Shown here in pieces: positions 16,840 to 24,460 of a DNA stretch of 33,864 bases. Made by a program: the position numbers and the translations under genes. The notes under the pieces are model-generated. The model saw only the letters and a program-made list of their open reading frames with translations. It did not search any database and had not been told where the DNA came from. This DNA is from GCA-2729515 sp036336695 (GTDB lineage Bacteria > Myxococcota_A > UBA9160 > SMWR01), in contig JAYZFQ010000080.1 in the NCBI GenBank assembly GCA_036336695.1, forward strand, positions 1-33,864, read 5' to 3'. Numbering within the stretch: position 1 is the first letter of the stretch; the number at the start of each line of letters is the position of its first letter.

Positions 16840-18035
16840 GACGCCTCCAGCTCCAACACGAGGGTGCAGTTGTTGCCGCCGAAACCGAAGGAGTTCGTCA
16901 TCACCGCGCCGACCGGAGCGCGCATGCCCGGCGCCGCGAGGGGAACACCGGCGAGCGCCTCGTCGACCTCCCCATCGAAGCAGTGCGGGGGCACCAGCAA
17001 CTCCCCGGCTTCTGCGTTTCGCAGCATGAGCCAACAGAAACCGGCCTCCATCCCGCCGGCCGCCCCGAGCGTGTGCCCCACCAGCGGCTTCGTCGAACTC
17101 GAGAGCGGAGGCGCTTCGAACACCCGTGTGATCGCGGGACACTCCATGGCGTCGTTGAGCGGGGTCCCCGTTCCGTGGAGGTTGAGGTACGCGACGTCCT
17201 CGGGCGCGCGTTGTGCATCCTCGAGGGCCTGGCGCATCGCCGACTCGGCACCCGCGCCGCCCGGATCCGGCGCCGACATGTGGTGCGCTTCGCTCGACTC
17301 GCCGATCCCGCTCAGCCGCACACCTTCAGCACCCCGGGTCGCGAGGAACATCACTGAGCCTTCGCCCAGGGTGAGACCGTCCCGGTTCGCACTGCACGGG
17401 TTGGTGATGGTCTCGGAAATGGCCTGGAGCGCGGTGAAGCCGTTCGTCGTGAGACCGCACAGGGAATCCGCAGCGCCACAGATCACGGCGTCGCACACAT
17501 CGAGCGCCAGCAGGGAACGCGCGGATACCAGGGCCCGGGCTCCCGAAGAACACGCCGTCGAAATCGTGTACGCGGGGCCGCCGACACCGAGAAGCTCCGC
17601 CACGAAACTTGCGGCCCCGCCGTACTCGAGTTGCGCGTAGTCGAACGCCGACGCCAGTCGTCCGGTTTCCACCTGGACCCGGATCGCCGCTTCCGCTTCG
17701 CTGACGCCGCAGGTGCTCGTTCCGATCACGACGCCGACACGGTCACGCCCATGGATATTCAACGCTTCGGAAATCTCCGAGTGAATTTGCTCGATCGCCG
17801 CGAGCGCCAGCGAATTGTTTCGACAAGCGTACGCGGACAAGCGCTCGGGAACCGCGGGCAACGGTCCCGCAACTTCGGCGACGAGCAGCCGGCGGCCGGG
17901 CACCAGGTCCTCTCGCACCCGGAAGCAAGACTGGTCGCCGGCCAGGAGCCGCGGCCAGCTCTCTTCCGGATCTCGGCCGAGGGCATTGACCATCCCCATC
18001 GCCGAGAGCACGCAGCCGGTCGTGGCATCGGCCAT
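16836..18035 (-). CDS. FabB/FabF-type beta-ketoacyl-ACP synthase (ApeO-like)
   Basis: From the ATG at 18035 this is a 399-residue condensing enzyme. Its complete active site has Cys162 (STACSSG), His287 (NLHGTGTPLND), Lys316 and His321 (KPLVGHTLGAAGG) and the loop NSFGFGGNN. It should carry out the elongation steps of the polyene with the Cys-less partner encoded directly downstream (GTGA overlap). The open frame allows a GTG start at 18080, 15 codons earlier, directly after a TGA; the ATG gives the usual family N-terminus. It is separated from the DUF3261-like gene by an unusual 265-310 bp gap, although all other junctions in this minus-strand block are within about 30 bp or overlap. Confidence 0.93.
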   Translation of the reverse strand: MADATTGCVLSAMGMVNALGRDPEESWPRLLAGDQSCFRVREDLVPGRRLLVAEVAGPLPAVPERLSAYACRNNSLALAAIEQIHSEISEALNIHGRDRVGVVIGTSTCGVSEAEAAIRVQVETGRLASAFDYAQLEYGGAASFVAELLGVGGPAYTISTACSSGARALVSARSLLALDVCDAVICGAADSLCGLTTNGFTALQAISETITNPCSANRDGLTLGEGSVMFLATRGAEGVRLSGIGESSEAHHMSAPDPGGAGAESAMRQALEDAQRAPEDVAYLNLHGTGTPLNDAMECPAITRVFEAPPLSSSTKPLVGHTLGAAGGMEAGFCWLMLRNAEAGELLVPPHCFDGEVDEALAGVPLAAPGMRAPVGAVMTNSFGFGGNNCTLVLELEAS

Positions 18036-18080
18036 GGACTCAGCGGCCTCGAAGCGCAGCAACCGCGACGGGCGGGCCAC

Positions 18081-18345
18081 TCAGCGAACTTCGAACGCGT
18101 CGCACGTCAGTCCCGCGCCGTAACCGCCAACGCGCCGACCCGGCTGGCGTCGTGGCTGCCCCGAGAGACCTGCACCTTCAGACGAACCTGGGAGGACGCG
18201 GGACGATCACGCAATCGCTCGCGTCGGCCCCCGGCCAACAGCCTCATGCCCGCGCGGTTCCGAAGCCACCATGCGCCGATGATAAGCTGCGGCTCGTCCC
18301 CGTTCAACGCGGGATCGGGCACTTCTCCGAGCCGACACACCGCCC
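18081..18345 (-). other. Unexplained gap inside the ApeN-ApeO part of the minus-strand operon, with a 77-residue open frame
   Basis: No recognised gene lies here. On the minus strand a GTG at 18340, six bases past the lipoprotein stop, opens a 77-residue frame ending at 18107. It contains GDEPQLIIGAWWLRNRAG and SRGSHDASRVGALAVTA, has about 80% G/C at third positions and resembles no family I know. In a second frame the last residues before a TGA at 18081 read GGYGAGLTCDAFEVR. That is reminiscent of a thiolase-type ketosynthase III tail, but upstream of it no matching motif can be found. The stretch may be a small gene, a decayed remnant or the lost C-terminus of the preceding gene. I cannot decide between these. 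Confidence 0.3.
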
Positions 18346-18801
18346 CTAGGGCACAACAAGACCTTGCTGGGAAATCAGTGTCCACGTCGCCACCACGTCG
18401 CACGCGCGTCGCTCGACCCGAACGGTATCGCCCGGATTGCGCTCCACACCCTCCAGGCGATCGACATCCAGCAAGACGTTGCGGGGCGGTACGGCCAGAG
18501 CCGCGGGCGGAAGCGCGTCGATCTCGACGAACTCCCCCCGCTGGACCGCGCTGAAAAGCTTGGCCCCGGCGGGAGAGAAACCGATCACCACCCGCTCGTC
18601 TCCCCGCCGCTGCACGACGACGTCCAGATGCACGACGGTAGCCCCGTATGCGTACCGCACGCGCTCGCGCGCCACGGACGGCTCCTGCGGAGACGGCGCC
18701 GGGAGTGCACCTGGACAGCGGGGGACAGCGGGTCCACCGGCCGGCCAGTACGCGCACCCGCACAGCAGACCCAACCCCAGCACCACCCAGGCGGCGCGCA
18801 C
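18346..18801 (-). CDS. DUF3261-like outer-envelope lipoprotein (ApeN-like), short
   Basis: This 151-residue protein starts at a GTG one base after the exporter stop. A lipoprotein signal (AAWVVLGLGLLCGC) gives Cys16 as lipidation site, with an atypical Cys at -2. The body contains RVVIGFSPAGAKLFSAVQRGEFVEID and PPRNVLLDVDRLEG. This pattern (a lipoprotein with a GxxLF strand, then LPPxxxxPxxxLxD) fits DUF3261 proteins that sit between the MMPL exporter and a ketosynthase in APE clusters. Family members are usually about 40-50 residues longer, and here the C-terminal part is missing or has diverged. It probably works with the LolA-like protein and the exporter to move the pigment lipid to the outer membrane. 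Confidence 0.68.
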   Translation of the reverse strand: MRAAWVVLGLGLLCGCAYWPAGGPAVPRCPGALPAPSPQEPSVARERVRYAYGATVVHLDVVVQRRGDERVVIGFSPAGAKLFSAVQRGEFVEIDALPPAALAVPPRNVLLDVDRLEGVERNPGDTVRVERRACDVVATWTLISQQGLVVP

Positions 18802-18802
18802 T

Positions 18803-21163
18803 TCAGGCTTCCCGCCGGGACCCGACGCCGAGCGCCACCACGGTGACCGGCGCCAAGGCATACGAAAGCAGGATCCCGATGCCGGCCGTCACGCCGATGG
18901 AACGCAGCGCCGGTTGTTCGGAGAGAGCGAGCGCACCGAAGACGAACGCCGTCGTGAGGCAGGACAGCAACAGGCTGAGCATCGTGGCGCCGAGGTCGTG
19001 TCGAACCCCGGCGCTGTCGACGAGAAAAATGCCGAAATCGACTCCCATTCCCATCACCATGATCAGACTCATCACGTGCAGCAGGTTCACGCGGACGCCG
19101 GCCAGGGCGAACCCTTCGAGCAACAGCGCCGCCACCAACGCGGAGGGCAGGAAGGCGGCCAGCGTCGGCCGCCACGCCCGGTACCGGAGTGCCAGGAGAC
19201 CGAGAACGAGCAACCCGCCGATGAGCAGCTGGCGCAGGGTCATGCGCCGGTACTCGCGGTAGACGTCCGAGAAGAACGTCTGCTGATCCAGCAAATGAAC
19301 GCCCGAAAGGCCCTCCAGGGCACCGCGCACAGCATCGAGGGACTGCACGCCCTCGAGATAGGTCACGACGGCCACACCTTCACCCAGGCGAAACACGAAG
19401 GGCGCAAGCAGATCGCGCAACGGTGTTGCCTCGAAGTCGGCAAGCGTCAGGGGCGCGGGGTCCGGCGCGGCGAGGGTCGCCTCGAAACCGGTGAAGGCGC
19501 CCGGCCGGAAACCCTCCGCTGAGAAAGCCCGGTCCACGCGCGCGGCGAGTTCCGGCTGGGCCCGGACCGCCGCGAAGTTGCGCCGCTGGAGTTCCGCAGA
19601 CCAGAGCACGGGGTGCACGGAGCGCGTCCGCTCGAGCAGCCCTGCGTCGATGGCCCGGCGCATCCGCGCGTCGATTGCGTCGTTGAGTGCGAGGGCCGCA
19701 TCGGGACCGGCGGCCAGTCCCACCACGAAGTAGCCCCCCTCGGGCGCGCCGACCCGCGCCCGGACGCGGTCGTCTTCGGCCTGGAGATCGGGATCGAGAT
19801 AGGCGAGCCCCGACATGTCGTCGAGCCAGTCGACGCGCGGAAGGACGAACAGGCCCAAGCCCGCCAACACCAGGGGCGCGAACAGGACGCCCCGGGGCAG
19901 GCTGCCGAGGGAGCCCGTCCAGCGGGTGAAGGCAGCCGAAGCCGCCGCGGCACGCCCCGGAAGCGGGGGTACGAAACGCAGCAAGTCGGGAACCACGCCG
20001 AGACTCACCACCAGTGCGGCGAGCACTCCGACGGTTGCGAAGAAGCTCATCTCGCGAAAGGCGGGAAACGCCGTCACGGCCATCCCGCCCAGGCTCGCGA
20101 CCGTGGTTGCCGCGCCGAGGACAAGACTGCCACGCAGGCGGCGCGCCGTGGCCGCCGGCGGCGTTCCCCGAGGCGCAAGACCCTGATGGATCAACAGGTG
20201 GTTCGAGTAATCGATGGCGATGCCCAGCAGCGACGCGCCGAAGGCCACCGTGAGACCGTCGAGTTTCCCGAAGAACGCGAGCCCCGAAGCCGTCGCCACC
20301 AGGATGCCTGCAAGGGGCGGGACCGAAACGACGAGAAAGCCGCGCAGGGAGCCGACGAATGCGAAGAACAGGGCGGCGACGCCCAGGAACGAGACCGCGC
20401 CAATGGAGTAGACATCACGCTTCATCCGCCGCTCGGCCGAGATCGCGAAACGATTCGAGCCGCTCATCTCGAGACGCGCCGCGCCCCCGTGACGCTCGGA
20501 AGCCTCGCGAAACCCGGCCTCGATGAAGGAGAGCACCTCGGATTGCTTGCCCGAATCGAACGCGCTGCCCCGCGTCGCGGCCAACACGATCGCGAACCGA
20601 CCATCGGTGGTCACGAACTGGCCATTGCGGCGCGCGAGCTTCGGTTCCCCCTCGCGGAGCCGGGAGACGACACGGTCGAAGGCTCCGATGGGATCCCTGG
20701 TCGCCAGCTCCTCGAGCAGCGTCCCGGCCGGCGAGGCCAGACGCAGCCTCAGGTTTCGCGCCCGCTCTCGCAGCGCTGCGTCCGAAAGCCATATCGGCAC
20801 TTCCCGCTCCGGGTCATGGGACAGCAGGGCGTGGCGCCGCGGGAAGTAGATTTCGAACATCTCCCGGAGTCGCTCGTCCTCGAACCCCTCTCGGACCCAG
20901 GCGATCTCTGGATGTCCGCGCAAACGGGTTGCGAGTTCCCCGGCCACCGCGATGGCAGCGTCCGGGTCCGGCGCCTCGACGGAAAGAACCATGGTGCGGG
21001 TGAACGCCGAATCCGCAAGCCGCGTCGAGAGGGCGGCGAACTCCGACCGGTTGCGATCGGGCATGAAGTTCGTGATGTCGGTTCCGATGCGCATATGGGT
21101 CGCGACATAGGCCCCGAGGGCGAGGACGACGGCGACGAACACCAGCGCGCGACGACGACTCAC
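18803..21163 (-). CDS. MMPL/RND-family exporter (ApeM-like)
   Basis: This 786-residue inner-membrane transporter has the two-fold RND layout: one membrane segment near residue 8-25, a large periplasmic loop to about 240, five segments, then a second loop and five more. The helix-4 motif GIAIDYSNHLL and its second-half counterpart GMGVDFGIFLVDS carry the Asp residues typical of proton-driven MMPL exporters. Such COG4258-like exporters are a fixed part of APE/xanthomonadin clusters and are thought to move the acylated pigment across the inner membrane. The GTG start at 21163 overlaps the stop of the LolA-like gene (GTGA), and the lipoprotein gene follows after one base. Confidence 0.9.
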   Translation of the reverse strand: MSRRRALVFVAVVLALGAYVATHMRIGTDITNFMPDRNRSEFAALSTRLADSAFTRTMVLSVEAPDPDAAIAVAGELATRLRGHPEIAWVREGFEDERLREMFEIYFPRRHALLSHDPEREVPIWLSDAALRERARNLRLRLASPAGTLLEELATRDPIGAFDRVVSRLREGEPKLARRNGQFVTTDGRFAIVLAATRGSAFDSGKQSEVLSFIEAGFREASERHGGAARLEMSGSNRFAISAERRMKRDVYSIGAVSFLGVAALFFAFVGSLRGFLVVSVPPLAGILVATASGLAFFGKLDGLTVAFGASLLGIAIDYSNHLLIHQGLAPRGTPPAATARRLRGSLVLGAATTVASLGGMAVTAFPAFREMSFFATVGVLAALVVSLGVVPDLLRFVPPLPGRAAAASAAFTRWTGSLGSLPRGVLFAPLVLAGLGLFVLPRVDWLDDMSGLAYLDPDLQAEDDRVRARVGAPEGGYFVVGLAAGPDAALALNDAIDARMRRAIDAGLLERTRSVHPVLWSAELQRRNFAAVRAQPELAARVDRAFSAEGFRPGAFTGFEATLAAPDPAPLTLADFEATPLRDLLAPFVFRLGEGVAVVTYLEGVQSLDAVRGALEGLSGVHLLDQQTFFSDVYREYRRMTLRQLLIGGLLVLGLLALRYRAWRPTLAAFLPSALVAALLLEGFALAGVRVNLLHVMSLIMVMGMGVDFGIFLVDSAGVRHDLGATMLSLLLSCLTTAFVFGALALSEQPALRSIGVTAGIGILLSYALAPVTVVALGVGSRREA

Positions 21164-21810
21164 GGCGCAGGCGCCAGGGGTTCGCGATCGCGAAACAAGG
21201 TGGCCAGTTCGGCCGGGTCGAACTCCCGGTCCGTTTCGACCGACACGAACCGGGTCACCGTGCGGTCTCCGTCGGTCTCCTGCACCGCGAGTTCGCGCAT
21301 CCCGCCCCCGTCGCCCCGGAGCGAAACGGACGCGATGAAGCGCGAAAGCGGCTTGCCCCGCGGCACGAGCACGAGCTCCCAGTCCTCATCGGCGGCCTGA
21401 AGCGTCGCGGTGTAGAAGCGCTCCAGGCGGTCGCGATCTCCGCTGAACACCGCCATGAAATTTTCCACGAAAGCGGCGGCCATCGGACTCGACGAGAGAT
21501 CCGTCTCCGGCGCGTCGCGCGACTCACGAAAGGTCAGCGCGCCGCCGTCGGACACGAGCGCCGAAAAGGCCGGCGCGCTGGTGAAGCGCGCCATCCGGTC
21601 CGGCGGCACGAAGTACAGGACACCCCGGCTCTCGAGCGGCTCCACCAGCAGGGCCACCTCCCGGCGCTCCAGGAACTCGGCAGAAACACCCCGGGTGTCC
21701 GCCATTCGCGCGAGGAGCGCGTCGAGCTGCGCCGCGTCCGCCTCCTCGGCTGCGGACCACCCGGGCAAGAGCAGGCAGAGGCTACTCGCGAAGACAGCGG
21801 CGGATTTCAT
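21160..21810 (-). CDS. LolA-like periplasmic lipid carrier (ApeL-like)
   Basis: This 216-residue protein has a signal peptide (KSAAVFASSLCLLLPGWSAAEE). The mature part matches the LolA half-barrel pattern: LDALLARMADTRGVSAEFLERR, LESRGVLYFVPPDRMARF and later strands. LolA proteins shuttle lipoproteins; the cluster-linked forms are thought to carry the polyene lipid between the exporter and the outer membrane. The ATG at 21810 lies 29 bp inside the thioesterase gene, and the stop overlaps the exporter start. Longer in-frame starts are possible but would remove the signal peptide from the N-terminus. Confidence 0.85.
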   Translation of the reverse strand: MKSAAVFASSLCLLLPGWSAAEEADAAQLDALLARMADTRGVSAEFLERREVALLVEPLESRGVLYFVPPDRMARFTSAPAFSALVSDGGALTFRESRDAPETDLSSSPMAAAFVENFMAVFSGDRDRLERFYTATLQAADEDWELVLVPRGKPLSRFIASVSLRGDGGGMRELAVQETDGDRTVTRFVSVETDREFDPAELATLFRDREPLAPAP

Positions 21811-22189
21811 CCGGAGTTTCCAGTTGGAGATTGCCGTCGGTATCCACCGTGGCAAGAATCGTCTGCCCGCGGGCGCTTCGCCGCCCCTGGGTCAAGTTCG
21901 TGACTTCGTACGAGATCACGATGCGGCGTCTCGTGTCCCGGATCCACGCCGTCACCCGGGCCCGGTCGCCGTAACGCAGTGGATAGGCGTAGCGGCAGCG
22001 GCTTTCGATGACGAAGATTCGAAAGCGCTTTCCGATCGGCTCGCCCAGGTCGATCCCCCGGGAGCGGAGCAGTTCGGTCCGGGCGAGTTCGAGGTACTTG
22101 TAGTAGTGGCCGTGCCACACGACCCGGAGCGGGTCGACGTCGTGAAAGGGAACCTCGAGCTCGACGCTGGTCTCGCAGCAGCGAGCCAT
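21782..22189 (-). CDS. Hotdog-fold acyl thioesterase (4HBT/YbgC type, ApeK-like)
   Basis: This 135-residue protein has FHDVDPLRVVWHGHYYKYLELART at residues 15-38, the 4-hydroxybenzoyl-CoA thioesterase active-site motif with Asp19 as likely catalytic residue. Size and motif place it with the ApeK-like thioesterases that release or proofread ACP-bound chains. The ATG at 22189 is preferred over a GTG at 22198 because GAGGGG lies eight bases upstream of the ATG and only three bases before the GTG. It is the first gene of the minus-strand block K-L-M-N-O-C and is divergent from the second ACP gene across 199 bp. Confidence 0.88.
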   Translation of the reverse strand: MARCCETSVELEVPFHDVDPLRVVWHGHYYKYLELARTELLRSRGIDLGEPIGKRFRIFVIESRCRYAYPLRYGDRARVTAWIRDTRRRIVISYEVTNLTQGRRSARGQTILATVDTDGNLQLETPDEIRRCLRE

Positions 22190-22388
22190 CCCGCACACCC
22201 CTCTTCAGGCCCTTGCACGCGCCGCGCGCGCCAACGAATCGGCACCCTGCCCGCGACCGGGGCACGCGAGCGCCGGCGCATGGTAGCCCGCCCGTCGGAC
22301 GACTGGGGTAGAATGGTCGCCTCCACCCCGCGGGGCAGGCCGCGTCCGACGGAACGGGCGCCGAGCGCCGGCAAGAGGGAGTCGCGGC
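22190..22388. promoter_or_regulatory. Divergent intergenic region between the two main cluster blocks
   Basis: The two longest transcription units of the cluster start on either side of these 199 bp, so it should hold promoters for both. On the plus strand TAGAAT at 22309-22314 resembles a -10 box, but no -35 hexamer stands at 16-18 bp upstream. AGAGGGAG just before 22389 is the ribosome binding site of the ACP gene. No operator repeat is obvious. Promoter location is inferred from gene layout. Confidence 0.4.
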
Positions 22389-22658
22389 TTGTCAGATCCG
22401 GAGAAGCTCGAGCACGAGATCAAGGAACTGATCGTCGAGGCGCTCGCTCTCGAAGACATCGGTCCGTCGGAAATCGACCCGGAGGCGATGCTTTTCGTCG
22501 AAGGTCTCGGCCTCGACTCGATCGACGCGCTGGAACTCGCGATGGCGTTGGAAGAACGTTACGGCGTGAAGATCGGGGAAGATCCGGACCAGAACCAGGA
22601 GATCTTCGCTTCCGTTCGGAGACTCGCGAGCTTCGTCGCGGACAACCGCGCCCCGTAA
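22389..22658 (+). CDS. Acyl carrier protein (second of two, ApeF-like)
   Basis: This 89-residue ACP has the attachment motif LGLDSIDALELAMALEERYGV, with Ser44 modified, and a C-terminal FASVRRLASFVADNR helix. It uses a TTG start at 22389, behind a good AGAGGGAG ribosome binding site; no ATG lies nearby in frame. It begins the plus-strand block ACP - ApeI-like - GT2/ApeP-like - ketoreductase and is probably the carrier for the chain during reduction and dehydration. The DSIDALELAMALE form is common for ACPs of APE and flexirubin clusters. Confidence 0.93.
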   Translation: MSDPEKLEHEIKELIVEALALEDIGPSEIDPEAMLFVEGLGLDSIDALELAMALEERYGVKIGEDPDQNQEIFASVRRLASFVADNRAP

Positions 22659-22696
22659 CCGGAACGCCCGGGCCGCGAGAGCCCCCGGCCGGACAC

Positions 22697-23110
22697 ATGC
22701 CGATGCGAAAACCCCGATCCGTACCCGGCCCGGCCGCCGCCGAATCCCCGGCACCTCGAGAACCGATCGTCGAAGACGAGCGGCGAGGACCGGGCCGGCT
22801 CGAACAACGCCTGCGGGTGCCGGAAACCCTGGTCTTTTGCGACGGTCACTTTCCGGGCTCCCCCATGGTGCCCGGCACCGTGCAACTCGGCTGGGCGATC
22901 CGGGGGCTGGAAGCATTGCAGGGCTGCCCCGCCCGGGTCCGCAGCGTCGAAGGCCTCAAGTTTCCGTCGGCGCTGCACCCCGGAGACGTCGCCGCGCTGA
23001 ACGTGGCGGTCTCCGAAGACGGGTGCCAGATGCGCTTCACCCTCGAGGCACCGGGGGATACGCTGCGCGTTTTCGCGACGGGACGCTGCCGGCTCGAAAG
23101 GACGCCGTGA
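22697..23110 (+). CDS. ApeI-like 3-hydroxyacyl-ACP dehydratase (FabZ/hotdog fold)
   Basis: This 137-residue hotdog protein has the FabZ-type motif FCDGHFPGSPMVPGTVQLGWAI, with His51 as catalytic residue, followed by the central helix and VRSVEGLKFPSALHPGD, where the substrate tunnel is lined. In FabZ a Glu (or Asp in many ApeI-like proteins) stands five residues after the PG glycine; here that position is Gly65. Either another residue serves, or it needs the ApeP-like domain encoded next. About 33 N-terminal residues are proline- and charge-rich and look disordered. A second ATG two codons later is equally possible. The stop overlaps the GTG of a 14-codon mini-ORF. Confidence 0.82.
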   Translation: MPMRKPRSVPGPAAAESPAPREPIVEDERRGPGRLEQRLRVPETLVFCDGHFPGSPMVPGTVQLGWAIRGLEALQGCPARVRSVEGLKFPSALHPGDVAALNVAVSEDGCQMRFTLEAPGDTLRVFATGRCRLERTP

Positions 23111-23114
23111 CGGC

Positions 23115-23195
23115 GGCGACCGGATGCGACCTGCCGGGCAAGGCGCCGTGATGGAGGCGACCGGATGCGACCTGCCGGGCAAGGCGCCGTGATGG
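23115..23195 (+). repeat. Tandem duplication: two 40-bp identical copies at 41-bp spacing, at the gene junction
   Basis: Bases 23115-23154 and 23156-23195 are identical, with one base between them. The repeat bridges the dehydratase and the glycosyltransferase genes and includes the start-codon context of the latter (ATG 23192). Each copy encodes a mini-frame ending CDLPGKAP followed by TGATG: 23107-23151 (GTG start overlapping the dehydratase stop) and 23151-23192 (ATG start). The three stop-start junctions form a chain of overlaps leading to the glycosyltransferase. An AAGG seven bases before ATG 23192 can serve as its ribosome binding site. The peptides may be non-functional by-products of the duplication. 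Confidence 0.95.
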
Positions 23196-24460
23196 CGGTG
23201 TCGCCCTGCCTGCTGATTCCCGTCTTCGAGCACGGGCGAGAGATCGCCGGCGTCCTCGAGGGCCTCGCCGCCCACGGGCTTCCGTGTCTCGTCGTCGACG
23301 ACGGGAGCGGGGAGACGACCCGCAAGGCCCTCGAAGAGCTGGCGGCCCGGTATCCCTGGGTCTCGGTCCAGCGCCGGCCGGACAACGGGGGCCGCGGCGC
23401 GGCGCTCAAGACCGGCTACCGGTGGGCCTTCCGGCGCGGTTTCACCCACGCGATCCAACTCGACGCCGACGGGCAGCACGACACCGGAGCTGTCCCCCGC
23501 TTCGTGGAAGCGGTGCAAAAGCAACCCGACGCCCTCGTGCTCGGCGCGCCCGTTTTCGACGCCAGCATTCCGCGGGGCCGCCTCTACGGGCGCCAGCTCT
23601 CGCGCGCGATGGTCTGGGGCTTGACGGGTTCCTTTCGGGTCGAGGATCCCCTGTGCGGGTTCCGCGGCATTCCCCTCGCGGAAACCATCGCCTTCCTCGA
23701 CAGCGTCGCGACGGGCGATCACATGGAATTCGACCCGGAACTCGTCATCGGCCTCGCCTGGCGTGGCGCACCGATTCTCAACGTGCCGACGCGCGTGGTG
23801 TACGACCCGGACGGTGTGTCTCACTTCGACATGCTCCGGGACAACGCCCGGCTTTCCTGGGTCTACACGCGATCGGTCTTCTCCCTGCCGCTGCGCCTTG
23901 CCCAGGCGCTGGTGCGTCGCCGCGAAGCGGCGGCGGTGCACGCAACCCCGCGTCCCGGGAACCCGGCGCGAAGCGCACGCGCCGGGACCACAAGCCCCGC
24001 GGCGCTGCCCGAGATTGCCAGCCTGGTCCCCCACGCGGGTCCCATGTGCCTCCTGTCCCACGTGGTCGAACACACGGCGGAAAGAACCGTGTGCGCCGTC
24101 GACCCCGAAGGCAGCGAGTTGTTCCGGACTTCCGCGGGGCTCGTTCCCGCCTGGGTGGGTCTCGAATACATGGCCCAGGGTATCGCCGCCCACGCAGGAC
24201 TCATCGCCCGGCTGCGCGGCGAGGCCCCGCGCCCCGGGCTGTTCCTCGGTTCCCGCCGCACCGACATCGCCGTCGACGCCTTCCGGCGTGACCAGCGGCT
24301 CGAAGTCACTTGTCGCCACCTGCAGGGCGAAGGGAAGCTCGCGTGGTTCGCCTGCAGCATCGAAGACGCTGCCGACGGGAAAACACTGGCGCAGGGGCGG
24401 CTCAGCGTGTACGCCATGGACGGATTCGGACACCCGCCGGGAGCGGCCGATGGCCCCTGA
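23192..24460 (+). CDS. Fusion of GT2 glycosyltransferase and ApeP-like dehydratase
   Basis: This 422-residue two-domain protein has, in residues 1 to about 235, a GT-A family 2 glycosyltransferase: LLIPVFEHGREI, LVVDDGSGETT, NGGRGAALKTGY, the metal-binding LDADGQHD, and EDPLCGFRGIPL. An Ala/Arg/Pro-rich linker covers about 240-268. Residues about 270-410 form an ApeP-type hotdog dehydratase: IASLVPHAGPMCLLSHVVEH (His281) and WVGLEYMAQGIAAHAG, with the His and Glu expected of the catalytic pair. In known APE clusters GT2 is usually fused to an acyltransferase (ApeJ) and ApeP stands alone. The fusion here suggests that dehydration and glycosylation are coupled. Alternative in-frame ATG at 23165 would add nine residues. 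It overlaps the next gene by 11 bp. Confidence 0.87.
   Translation: MAVSPCLLIPVFEHGREIAGVLEGLAAHGLPCLVVDDGSGETTRKALEELAARYPWVSVQRRPDNGGRGAALKTGYRWAFRRGFTHAIQLDADGQHDTGAVPRFVEAVQKQPDALVLGAPVFDASIPRGRLYGRQLSRAMVWGLTGSFRVEDPLCGFRGIPLAETIAFLDSVATGDHMEFDPELVIGLAWRGAPILNVPTRVVYDPDGVSHFDMLRDNARLSWVYTRSVFSLPLRLAQALVRRREAAAVHATPRPGNPARSARAGTTSPAALPEIASLVPHAGPMCLLSHVVEHTAERTVCAVDPEGSELFRTSAGLVPAWVGLEYMAQGIAAHAGLIARLRGEAPRPGLFLGSRRTDIAVDAFRRDQRLEVTCRHLQGEGKLAWFACSIEDAADGKTLAQGRLSVYAMDGFGHPPGAADGP

Noticed and set aside
18152..18349. 65-codon plus-strand frame in the ApeN-ApeO gap
   Set aside because: Low-complexity Pro/Ala/Gln-rich translation, no ribosome binding site and wrong strand for the operon; weaker than the coding-strand frame described in the gap.
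23107..23195. CRISPR-like repeat
   Set aside because: Only two copies separated by one base, so there is no spacer; it is a simple tandem duplication.
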